Assembly: GCA_037142515.1 (NCBI GenBank)
Contig: JBAXAM010000039.1
Coordinates: 1-8,999, forward strand
Reading direction: 5' to 3'
Length of the DNA stretch: 8,999 nt
From: JBAXAM01 sp037142515
GTDB lineage: Bacteria; Pseudomonadota; Gammaproteobacteria; UBA9339
Shown here: positions 1 to 7,400 of the stretch, one piece after another
Numbering within the stretch: position 1 is the stretch's first letter
Layout: each line of letters opens with the position of its first letter
Made by a program: the position numbers and the translations under genes
Notes under the pieces: generated by a model
The model's input: the letters and a program-made list of their open reading frames with translations, nothing else
Databases searched by the model: none
Told to the model about the DNA's origin: nothing

Positions 1-1010
1 TTAAAAGGGCTAGAAGTTTAAACATATTTACAGAAAAAAAGTTGCTTTATCAAATAAAAGCGAGTTAGAAATTGGCATTAAACCTTGGGAGCATAAAGTT
101 GACGGTAGCGTAATTGCCGATGAGATTAAGGCTCTTATTGAAAAACATATAATATTATCCGAGCCACAAGCTATTATTTTAACCTTGTGGATATTTGGCA
201 CTTATTGCATTGATGCCTTTGGTATTTTTCCTAGGCTATTAATTACTTCCCCAGAAAAACGATGCGGTAAGACAACAATTTTAAGCGTATTGCGAAATAC
301 CGTGAATAAAGCATTAGTAGCATCAAATGTAACCTCGTCCACCATATTTAGATCAATAGAGTTGTGGCAACCAACTCTACTTATTGATGAGGGTGATACA
401 TTTATCAACAATGATAACCCAGACTTAAAAGGCGTTATTAATTCCGGTCATACTAAAGACATGGCTTATGTATTAATTAGAACCACTAAGACAAAAACTA
501 AAACGTTGGTCAGATGATAGCTTTGAAGCATTAAAACGTTATAAATTTAGTGCCTTTGATAGCGATAATGACAGAGCTAATGATAACTGGTTACCATTAT
601 TTGCGATAGCTTCAATTATTGACACCAAATGGTTTATAAGCGTTGAAAAAGCGTTTAAAAACTTAAGTAGTGGCAATGATGACGCAGATTCCGAAAACCT
701 TACCACGCTACTTTTAACCGATATAAAGAAAATATTTGCAGAAATCACTATTGATAAAATCCATTCAAGCGATTTGGTGATAAAATTAATTAGTCTTGAG
801 GATAGCCCTTGGGGTGAATATAAACACGGTAAGCCAATTACCACCCATACGCTGGCAAGGTTACTAAAGTCATTTGGCATCAAATCAAAGCAAATTCATT
901 CAGGACATAATAAACATGGATATTACCTCTCAGATTTTGAAGATACCTTCTCTCGCTACACTCCTTTTCAAAACGCTACAACGCTACAAACCGTGCCTGA
1001 CGTGGTTTAA
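1..1010 (+). pseudogene. DUF3631-family P-loop protein, decayed (frameshift and internal deletion), 5' end outside window
   Basis: DUF3631 proteins are P-loop ATPases of phages, plasmids and integrated elements, usually attached to primase-like regions; their exact role is unsettled. Positions 41-480, read in frame 2, give the N-terminal part: a KPWEHKVDG stretch, a Walker A loop SPEKRCGKTT (about 250-279), a Walker B LLIDEGD (about 379-399) and INSGH. From about 483 to 1010 frame 3 gives the C-terminal part: LRQKLKRWSDD, NDNWLPLFAIA, SPWGEYKHGKP and GYYLSDFEDTFSRY. Family members normally have roughly 45-50 residues between these two parts (the TWAPKAIA...LADRSIVI region). These are absent, so an out-of-frame deletion joins the halves near 483-490. 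Upstream, frame 2 has stops at 2-4 and 11-13, while frame 3 reads KRARSLNIFTEKK, as expected for the preceding linker. The switch falls in the A7 run at 34-40. The family identity is clear, and an intact product is very unlikely. Confidence 0.85.
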
Positions 1011-1112
1011 ACAGCCATTTCAAAACGCTACACCTATGTTATTTGTAGTGTTTCTAAAATGGCTGGAATGCTTACCAGATAAGGAATGTAGCGTTGTAGC
1101 GTTTTGAAAAGG
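963..1112. repeat. 26-bp perfect inverted repeat around the 3' end of the DUF3631 remnant
   Basis: The left arm, 963-988, begins CCTTTTCAAAACGCTAC. It is the exact reverse complement of the right arm, 1087-1112, with a 98-nt spacer. A third partial copy, TTTCAAAACGCTACA (1018-1032), lies in the spacer in the same direction as the left arm. Part of the repeat is coding in the remnant: PFQNAT is encoded at the left arm and again by the middle copy in another frame, while the right arm encodes CSVVAF in frame 1. Tails rich in short repeated N-A-T or V-T motifs are, from memory, common in DUF3631 proteins. The repeat may therefore be a tail repeat that inverted, or a structural element in its own right. 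Transcribed, it would fold into a long stem. Confidence 0.8.
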
Positions 1113-1326
1113 GGTATAGGGCAAAATAGATATAAAAGCCCCTTTTAAAAATCGAAATAATTTTTTTTGAAAACCGAAAAAAACAATAAGCTATTTTTAT
1201 TAGATTATGGTTGTATTTCTATAGCAATTAACTGCACACCCCACGCGGTGGCATCGCTTTTGAACCATCTAGTTGATTTCAAAATAAAATACTACTAGTT
1301 TTAAATTTTTTGCTAAATTTGCTACA

Positions 1327-1494
1327 GGCACGGATTCGTGCTGCAGCCGTGCCAAATCCAGCACGCAACTTTTTGTTTCATATCGTTTCAACTCGCTAAA
1401 ATGAGTGCTGGATTCGGCACGGATGAGGAAAATTGGCATTTAATCCAGCACAGATTCAGCACGGAAAAATATATCCGTGCTGGATATAGCACGC
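1327..1494. repeat. Cluster of five short palindromic repeat units (GTGCTGGATTYGGCACGG type)
   Basis: Five related units lie within 168 bp: A 1327-1343 (GGCACGGATTCGTGCTG), B 1347-1364 (CCGTGCCAAATCCAGCAC), C 1405-1422 (GTGCTGGATTCGGCACGG), D 1445-1464 (CCAGCACAGATTCAGCACGG) and E 1475-1494 (CCGTGCTGGATATAGCACGC). B is the reverse complement of C with one mismatch in 18. Units A, B, C and E can each fold on themselves by GTGC/GCAC pairing. The end of D and the start of E also form a perfect 9-bp stem, CAGCACGGA at 1457-1465 with TCCGTGCTG at 1474-1482, with an 8-nt loop. Alternating orientation and drift in the central bases look like a dispersed palindromic element family (REP/BIME or rickettsial-palindrome style) rather than a coding or CRISPR feature. 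Its function is unknown. Confidence 0.8.
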
Positions 1495-1512
1495 AAGTTA
1501 TATTAAAACTAA

Positions 1513-1553
1513 TTTGTATCGGATGAAAATAAAAAAGTCTTATCCAATACAAA
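1513..1553. repeat. Imperfect palindrome with A-rich loop
   Basis: The left arm TTTGTATCGGATGA (1513-1526) pairs with the right arm TTATCCAATACAAA (1540-1553), with two non-Watson-Crick positions in 14 and a 13-nt A-rich loop. It lies downstream of the leftward operon, about 130 nt past its last stop codon. It could stabilise or weakly terminate that transcript, but no U-run follows the stem on either strand. Confidence 0.45.
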
Positions 1554-1577
1554 GTGAGCCTGAAATCTTGATTTGAT

Positions 1578-1599
1578 TCTAATACAAATCTAATACAAA
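1578..1599. repeat. Two-copy 11-bp tandem repeat TCTAATACAAA
   Basis: TCTAATACAAA occurs at 1578-1588 and again immediately at 1589-1599, without mismatch. The AATACAAA core also occurs in the right arm of the nearby palindrome (1546-1553). It could be a small protein-binding iteron-like site or chance in AT-rich DNA. Confidence 0.4.
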
Positions 1600-1680
1600 A
1601 AGCGCAGTTGGCTCTAATCATTCGTTAACCAGCTCAATAACAGCGTCACATTAGTTTGCCGTGGCTTTCTCTGTGGCCAA

Positions 1681-1944
1681 TTATTTGAGCAATACTTTAC
1701 TTTTTATACATCCATCAGCTATACGCTGCATTATACCGCTTGTGGATTTAACGGAATTTACTAATTTAGCATGCTCTGCTTCTGGAATAGTGGATTTAAT
1801 GGCACTCGAAGTCATGTGTATGATACCAAGAAAGTTGTTGGCATCGTGGAGTAACTTACCTAAGCTTTCTATGAACGCTCCTTGTTCAGCTACTTTTGCC
1901 TTCAGTGCTTCGTTTTCGGCTTGCAATTGCTTTATTTCTACCAT
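1681..1944 (-). CDS. Small stand-alone H-box (DHp-like) protein with N-terminal coiled coil, 87 aa
   Basis: The predicted protein has 87 residues. Residues 2-30 are a heptad-patterned amphipathic helix (VEIKQLQAENEALKAKVAEQ). They are followed by LLHDANNFLGIIHMTSSAIK, whose HDANN at residues 33-37 matches the HDxNNxL...I form of a histidine-kinase H-box, and by a second helix up to about residue 78. There is no ATPase domain. By family logic it would be a dimeric four-helix-bundle histidine phosphotransfer protein, in the general style of a kinase DHp domain or of ChpT/Spo0B, taking phosphate from or giving it to the receivers of the kinase encoded just upstream. The ATG at 1944 is chosen because AGAGGAG (1954-1960) lies 9 nt before it. 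The TTG at 1980 would extend the frame over the kinase stop but has no such site. The gap to the kinase stop is 28 nt, so the genes are probably cotranscribed. Seen: motif, spacing and ribosome binding site. Inferred: phosphotransfer role. Confidence 0.7.
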   Translation of the reverse strand: MVEIKQLQAENEALKAKVAEQGAFIESLGKLLHDANNFLGIIHMTSSAIKSTIPEAEHAKLVNSVKSTSGIMQRIADGCIKSKVLLK

Positions 1945-1953
1945 ATATAATAG

Positions 1954-1960
1954 CTCCTCT
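1954..1960 (-). promoter_or_regulatory. Shine-Dalgarno of the H-box protein gene
   Basis: AGAGGAG on the minus strand ends 9 nt before the ATG at 1944. It decides the start in favour of the 87-residue form. It lies just after the kinase stop (1975-1973), which fits re-initiation in an operon. Confidence 0.7.
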
Positions 1961-1972
1961 ATATTTAAAGTC

Positions 1973-3742
1973 CTAATCAAACAACTTCATAAAGCCATCA
2001 ATATCCGTTTTCATAATTACAGTTACGTAATCTGGAACTTCATTTTCTTCAAATCTTCTACCAGAAAACAAATATAATCTGGTAAATCCAAGTTCATGCA
2101 ACTGTTTTAAAACATCAAAACCATTTAGTGTACTGCCGTTGAATTCATGATCTATCAGCATTATTACATTTTTGTCATACTTGTGCGCGTTTTTCAAAAA
2201 GTTATCAGGATCGCCGTAGGTATCTGCGTTCTTACCTTTAGTTTCTGCGGCCTTAGCTGTGGAGGTGCGCATCATTTCATTGTCTTCTACTATGACCATA
2301 GCAATTATTTTTATTATAGAAGTCATGGCGCACTTTTCGTTATCGCAAATTTCTATGGAAACCTCCATCGCTAAATCTTTTGGCAATATTCCAACTCCAA
2401 GTTCAGCAACGAGTTTTTGTACTCCAACTTCATCATAATGGCTTGTTACTAATGTTGCACGTTTAATATCAGTTTGCTTTATAACATCTATGCCGGTCAT
2501 GCCTTGCTTCATCAATTCATAATCAGTTAGCAGGTATAGCTTATTCTTTTCTGGGAATGTATTAATAAACTCAATAGCTTCTTTGCCAATAATAAAATGT
2601 TTCAGCTGAACATCGTTTGTGTGCTTCTTGAAATGTGTATCCCAATTAACATGTATTGATGGATCATCATCTAAAATAGTTACCGTATCTCCCTTGTTTA
2701 GCTTTATGTCTTTTGCTAACCATTCTGGGGAAACAGTTATGGGGAAAATTACAATCATTTTAGTCCCTTCTCCCGGCGTAGAAATAACGTCAAATTTGCC
2801 CCAATTGCGTTCTATAGCTTCTCGGATTTGAGTAAGCCCTATACCATGTCCTTCTTTTTTGTCGGTTGCTACAGCAGCTCCGCTTTTGATTTTATCAACA
2901 ATTTCTTTTGGCATCCCCTTGCCAGTATCTTGAATAGTAATCTTAACATCCTTTTTCATATCATCTATACCAAGTCCAAGATGTATCGATCCCTTTTTGC
3001 CTTCTAAAGCTTCTATGGCGTTGTTAAGAAGATTGGAAATCATTCGCTTAAAATGTGATTGCTGTACTTTGATAAAAACAAGCTTGCTGCCACTAGCATA
3101 GTCTTCGGTAAAATTAATTGGTGATCCTGTGTGCTGATATCTTTTTTCACCTAAAATTTGCATCAAATCCAAGCTGGCTATAATAGGTTTCTGTTCCTCC
3201 AGTGTCGGTACAAATTTCCCTTGGATTCTGTCTATAAAACTATTAGCAATATCAATGATACTGGCAACTGTTGCTCTTACTGGAACGCGGATGTCTTCTG
3301 GAATTCTATCGGCAGCGCTATCAATCATTGAATATACTGTACGAGCCGGTGAGCGAATATCGTGCGATGCCTCGGTTGCTGCTTGTATTGCTATTTTTTG
3401 TCCTTCGATTTCTATTTTTAGGTTTTCTGCTTCTTTTTCTGCTGTTGTATCAACTAGAGTGCCAACCAGTCCAACAACATCTCCTGTATCATCCTGCAGC
3501 GGGGCTTTAAACGCATTAAAACATTTGGTCTTTCCGACAGCGTCTTTAGTTGATTCCTCTTGAGAAAGCACCTTTCCAGTTTTCATGACCTCGTTATTAT
3601 GCTTTACAACGTTATCAGCTACCTCACGCGGATAAAGATCATATATGTTTTTTCCGACACAGTCGTTTGTCCAGCCAACATCTACGAAAGTATGTCTATT
3701 CGCTCCAATAACCTTATTATCTTTATCTAATCCAATACACGT
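1973..3742 (-). CDS. C-terminal part of the hybrid kinase: PAS2, DHp, HATPase, REC1, REC2 (frame open from 3742)
   Basis: Numbered from the internal ATG at 3586 (537 residues). The end of PAS2 (VVGLVGTLVDTTAEKEAE) is at about 38-55 and the rest of PAS2 lies upstream of this ATG. The DHp H-box SHDIRSPARTVYSMI has His75. The HATPase domain shows an N-box NLLNNAIEAL (185-194), a G1 box DTGKGMP (220-226) and a G2 box GHGIGL (246-251). REC1 has an acidic DDD at 306-308, phosphoacceptor Asp355 in LLTDYEL and Lys403 in LPKDL. REC2 has Glu434/Asp435, phosphoacceptor Asp479 in LIDHEF, Ser508 and Lys526. All key catalytic and receiver residues are present, so this half shows no other decay. There is no output domain: phosphate must leave through a partner, and the small H-box protein encoded 28 nt downstream is the obvious candidate. 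The weak GAGG 3 nt before the 3586 ATG is badly spaced, so independent translation is doubtful. Confidence 0.75.
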   Translation of the reverse strand, partial: TCIGLDKDNKVIGANRHTFVDVGWTNDCVGKNIYDLYPREVADNVVKHNNEVMKTGKVLSQEESTKDAVGKTKCFNAFKAPLQDDTGDVVGLVGTLVDTTAEKEAENLKIEIEGQKIAIQAATEASHDIRSPARTVYSMIDSAADRIPEDIRVPVRATVASIIDIANSFIDRIQGKFVPTLEEQKPIIASLDLMQILGEKRYQHTGSPINFTEDYASGSKLVFIKVQQSHFKRMISNLLNNAIEALEGKKGSIHLGLGIDDMKKDVKITIQDTGKGMPKEIVDKIKSGAAVATDKKEGHGIGLTQIREAIERNWGKFDVISTPGEGTKMIVIFPITVSPEWLAKDIKLNKGDTVTILDDDPSIHVNWDTHFKKHTNDVQLKHFIIGKEAIEFINTFPEKNKLYLLTDYELMKQGMTGIDVIKQTDIKRATLVTSHYDEVGVQKLVAELGVGILPKDLAMEVSIEICDNEKCAMTSIIKIIAMVIVEDNEMMRTSTAKAAETKGKNADTYGDPDNFLKNAHKYDKNVIMLIDHEFNGSTLNGFDVLKQLHELGFTRLYLFSGRRFEENEVPDYVTVIMKTDIDGFMKLFD

Positions 3743-4433
3743 TCATTGGTAAAAATGCTGTATAGTTTTCAAGTGTTTTAAACAGGTCCTCTTTTTTGAG
3801 ACCATTACATTGATGCGCAATAATTAACAAGATAGCCAATGGAGATTTTGTATCATGAGCGGCTTGGTCAATAAGTCTTTTAAATTTGGTTTGTGCTTCT
3901 AGCTCGGTTTTTTGGTGTTCATTTTCAAGTTGTAACTGTGCAGCTTTTTTTTCAGCTTCTTTACGAGCTGTAATATCAATAGAGATACCTATTAAACCTA
4001 TTATTTTCCCTTTTTCATCTTTTAAAGGTGATTTGTGCGTTAAGCCTACTATTTTGTTACCATTTGGAAGCACGCCCTCTTCTTCAACAATAATCGTTTT
4101 ACCGTCTCTTATAGCAATCAGGTCGTTTTTATGTATCTCGTCAGCTTGATTTTTCCAAGAAAAGTCATAATCAGTTTTTCCTATCACATCTTCAGGTTTT
4201 GAAAATCCTAAGGCTTTAGCATGAGCCTCGTTATCCCCTAAAATAACTCCGTTTTTATCCTTCCAATATACAAGTCCAGGCATATTATCTAAAACATTAT
4301 CAAGATAGTTCTTTGCCTTTTTAAGTTGCTCTATCTCTTCTTCTTTTGCGCTAAGTTTTGTTTTTAATTTGCTATTCTCATTTTCTAACAACTCCACCTT
4401 TTTGAGTAAATTTTCATGATTGCCTTCGCTCAT
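3723..4433 (-). CDS. N-terminal part of the hybrid kinase: coiled coil, PAS1, orphan H-box (236 aa as read)
   Basis: Residues 4-45 are a charged coiled coil (LENENSKLKTKLSAKEEEIEQLKK). Residues 43-160 form a PAS domain with the signature MPGLVYWKDKNGVILGDNEA, ending in the usual GLIGISIDITARKEAE exit helix; such PAS domains bind small ligands or mediate dimerisation. Another helix then leads to AAHDTKSPLAILLII, an H-box with His193 but with no ATPase domain of its own. After that the second PAS starts (LENYTAFLPMNVYW) and the frame terminates. The ATG at 4433 lies inside the synthetase gene, whose stop is at 4416-4414. AAGGA (4441-4445) is 7 nt upstream of the ATG, so the start is well supported and coupled to synthetase translation. 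If the frameshift is real, the cell makes a PAS plus H-box fragment that could still dimerise or bind ligand but could not autophosphorylate. Confidence 0.7.
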   Translation of the reverse strand: MSEGNHENLLKKVELLENENSKLKTKLSAKEEEIEQLKKAKNYLDNVLDNMPGLVYWKDKNGVILGDNEAHAKALGFSKPEDVIGKTDYDFSWKNQADEIHKNDLIAIRDGKTIIVEEEGVLPNGNKIVGLTHKSPLKDEKGKIIGLIGISIDITARKEAEKKAAQLQLENEHQKTELEAQTKFKRLIDQAAHDTKSPLAILLIIAHQCNGLKKEDLFKTLENYTAFLPMNVYWIR

Positions 4434-7400
4434 AAGTGATTCCTTGTAATATGTTTGTAAGCTTATCAGCTAGATATTTTGCGTTATTCGTTTCTAGTAT
4501 ACTATCATGATCGCCATTGACGCAATGAATATTAACATTGGTAAATTCAGACCAAAAGTTAGTATCATTTTGAATATCGACCAGCTCGGGTAATTGTATA
4601 TTAGCTTTGAACAGATTAATTGTGCCTTCAAATTTTGGAGGTTTGTAAACAAACCCAATATTTTGCATGTGTATAAATCTCGTTTCTGCCATTGCATCTT
4701 CAGTAAATATACTTTCGTATTGGTCTTGATATTTTTGTATTATGTCACGCTTTAATTTTTGTTTTTTTTGTTTATCAAGCATGTTTACAACCCATGTGTC
4801 TAGGACTGCGACCAGTGAAATATTCTCTCCAGCATTATACAATTGATAAGCTATTTCGTACGCGAGCATACCGCCAAAAGAATGACCAACAATAGCATAA
4901 GGTCCTTTAGGTTGTGTCAATTTTATAAAGCTTATATAATATGACGCTAATTCCTGAATATTTTTTGGTAGGCTGCCAATATTATTGCTATCTGATGGAT
5001 ATTGTATTCCATAACAGGTTTGATTTTTATTTAAATGGTTAACTATTTCTTGATAACAAAAAACTGCTCCACCTACAGGGTGCATAAAAAACAAAGGATT
5101 TTCATCACTATTACCATTGCGTAGTGTAACAAGTGAGTTATTTATATTTCTAGTGTCGCAAGGCATCATTATAGTATTTTGTGGTTGATGTTTTGCTATA
5201 CAGGACGCAAAATATGCAACACTGCTGTTCTTATATACTTCTGAAACTGAAATATTCACACCAAAGTCTTTTTTAATCGTGTTCAATAATTTTAAGATAG
5301 TTATTGAATCACCACCAAGTTCGAAAAATGACTTTGTGGTGTCTATTTTTTCCGGTGATTCATTTAGCAATTTACTAAACATATTCAAAATATCCACATA
5401 TAGTTTATTATTGGTATTTAAAAATGTTTTACTCTTTTGCATAAAGATGTCTTTTTTAGCTAAACAAGCTCTATCAACTTTTCCATTTTCAGTAATTGGA
5501 AATTTATCTAGTACAACTATATGCTTTGGCACCATTTTTAGAGGTAGCTGTTTCTTTAAACTATCAATAACCTCAGATATATTAACAAAATCATTGGTGC
5601 TATCCTTAAGTGTAGCATAAGCCACCAATTGTTTTGATAATCCATTATCGCCATGTAACAAAGCAACAGCTTGGTCTATCCTAATATCTTTTAAAATCGC
5701 CATTTCAATTTCTGCTGGCTCAATACGATAACCATCTATTTCTATTTGATTATCCAACCTGTTTAAATACTCAACACTACCATCATGTAAAAACCTTGCT
5801 ACATCTCCGGTTAAATACAACTTGGAGTCTACATGCAAAGTAAAATTATTTTTTATAAATTTATGCGTTGATGTATAAGAATCACCTATATATCCATCAG
5901 CAACACCAATACCACCTATGCAAAGCTCACCCCATACTCCTATTGGAACTTGTTGTTTATTAGAATCAAGAATATAAATTTCAGTATTATTTATCGGTTT
6001 GCCAATTAAAGGTCTGTCATAAGGTAACTTCTCTAGCGTGTTTTTTTCAAAAAATGGTATCTCACAAAACGTGGAAACTACCGCACTTTCAGATACACCA
6101 TAGTGATTAATTATTTTAAATGGATACCGTTTTGGTAAAAAAGCATTTAATTTATCGCCACCTGTTAGTAAATATTCCAATGTTTTAAATTTATCTAAAT
6201 AACCACCATTTATTAAGATTTCAGTATATGCCGTAGGTATAAAGCAAATAGAGACGCTGTTTTTATTTATTAATTCGATAAACTTTTCCGTATTTAAAAA
6301 TGTTTCCTTATGAACAATATTAATGGTAGCCCCACACGCTAAATACGGCCATACTTGCCAACCAAAGGCATCAAAACCTTCGCTAGCAACCAAGGCAGTG
6401 TTAGTGCTTGATGAAAAGCTATAACATTGACAAAACCAGTGCAAAAGATTACAAAATGCTAAGTTTGTTGTTGGTATGCCTTTTGGTTTTCCTGTAGAGC
6501 CGGAAGTATAAACAATATAAAAAACATCTGTTATTTTTGTGGATTTATTAATGACATCCATGTTTTCTTTTATCTGTGATATTTCTAAAGATTGGTCAAT
6601 ACACAATTTAACCGCAGCATTTTCACATATGTACTTACGTCGCTCTAATGGATACGTTGGATCTATAGCAAGATAAACCGCACCGAGTTTAGCGATAGCT
6701 AGTAAAATAGCTATCATCTCAATGCTACGTTCTAACGATACTGCAACAACATCACCCTTGTTAACACCAACACCTTGCAAATATATAGCACGTTTATTTG
6801 ATGCTGCATTGAGTTCGCTATAAGTGATTTTTTGTCCATCCTCTTCGATAAGGGCAATTTTATGCGGATATTGATGCACTTGATCTAAAAAAAGTTCTAA
6901 CACAGTAGAGTTTTTAGGGAAATCTTTTTTAGCATCCAGGTTCCATGAAGCCATAGTAGATTTCTCTCTATCAGTCAACAATGAGTGATTTAGAACGGAT
7001 GTATTTATATTTTTTACGATTTTTTTAGTTAATTGTTCAAACATTTCAATAAAAGTTTCAATAGTTTCAAGTTTAAATATATCGTTACTAAATTCAACCA
7101 CACCACTCACTACACTTCCTTCTGCAGATTCTTTTTCTTTAAAATAAAAAGCCAGATCGAATTTAGATGTATTAGGTAAAGATAAGGTTAGATAATTACC
7201 ACAATAGATTTCCTGTGTTTGTGTATCATTTAAAGATAACTCATATGAAGGGAAGTTTTCGAAAACAAAAAGCACTTTAGTTAAGCTATCAATATCTTTA
7301 AAACATTCGCGATACTTTTTCACTACCTCTAAGAATGGAACATCCCCAATTTTGCGATCGACTTGAAAAGACAATTTTGTTTGTGCAAGAAAATCCAAAA

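Larger units (their letters stand above)
1011..1680. other. Non-coding interval between convergent units, rich in palindromes
   Basis: This interval separates the rightward DUF3631 remnant from the 3' end of the leftward operon. Short open frames exist (for example 1338-1526 on plus and 1388-1621 on minus). They run across the palindromic repeats, have no ribosome binding site and resemble no protein I recognise. Positions 1011-1107 continue the degenerate DUF3631 tail in frame 1. An AAAAGGGG/CCCCTTTT pair (1107-1114 with 1139-1146, 24-nt loop) could form a weak hairpin, as could CCACGCGGTGG (1241-1251). Neither is followed by a proper U-run. I see no convincing terminator, promoter, tRNA or attachment site. 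The structured repeats are listed separately. Confidence 0.6.
1973..4433 (-). pseudogene. Hybrid sensor histidine kinase, full-length locus split by one frameshift (819 aa if restored)
   Basis: Two open frames on the minus strand, 4433-3723 and 3742-1973, overlap by 20 nt and are the two parts of one protein. The first ends in the middle of a PAS start (MNVYWIR, stop TAA at 3725-3723). The second carries on exactly where that PAS should (LDKDNKVIGANRH). Dropping one base near 3728 restores VYWIDKDNK and makes the locus 2460 nt, that is 819 residues plus stop. Restored order: coiled coil about 4-45, PAS1 about 43-160, orphan H-box with His193, PAS2 about 228-335, DHp with His357, HATPase about 445-565, REC1 about 580-695, REC2 about 710-819. 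It would be a cytoplasmic sensor, as no membrane segment is visible. No ATG, GTG or TTG lies in the second frame between 3742 and 3588, so re-initiation would lose half of PAS2. The shift is a genuine mutation or a sequencing error; no slippery heptamer is present. Confidence 0.75.

Noticed and set aside
1107..1146. Rho-independent terminator for the DUF3631 remnant
   Set aside because: The 8-bp AAAAGGGG/CCCCTTTT stem has a 24-nt loop, is mostly A:T and competes with the stronger 26-bp repeat; only four U residues follow, inside the stem.
1327..1494. CRISPR array
   Set aside because: Units alternate in orientation, vary in sequence and are separated by unequal spacers from a few bases to about 40; no cas gene is visible.
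1338..1526. 62-codon plus-strand open frame across the palindromes
   Set aside because: Most of its codons are the repeat units themselves; there is no ribosome binding site and no protein-like pattern.
1978..1980. TTG start giving a 99-residue version of the H-box protein
   Set aside because: It lacks a Shine-Dalgarno and overlaps the kinase stop; the ATG at 1944 has AGAGGAG at 9 nt.
1661..2077. 138-codon plus-strand open frame
   Set aside because: It lies opposite the H-box gene and the kinase 3' end, resembles no family and has no ribosome binding site; it is a shadow of the real genes.
3718..3735. Programmed ribosomal frameshift in the kinase
   Set aside because: No slippery heptamer, internal Shine-Dalgarno or obvious downstream structure is present; a plain one-base indel explains the data better.
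5279..5620. 113-codon plus-strand open frame within the synthetase
   Set aside because: It is antisense to the A-domain end and PCP2; hydrophobic composition arises from the complement of a conserved minus-strand gene.
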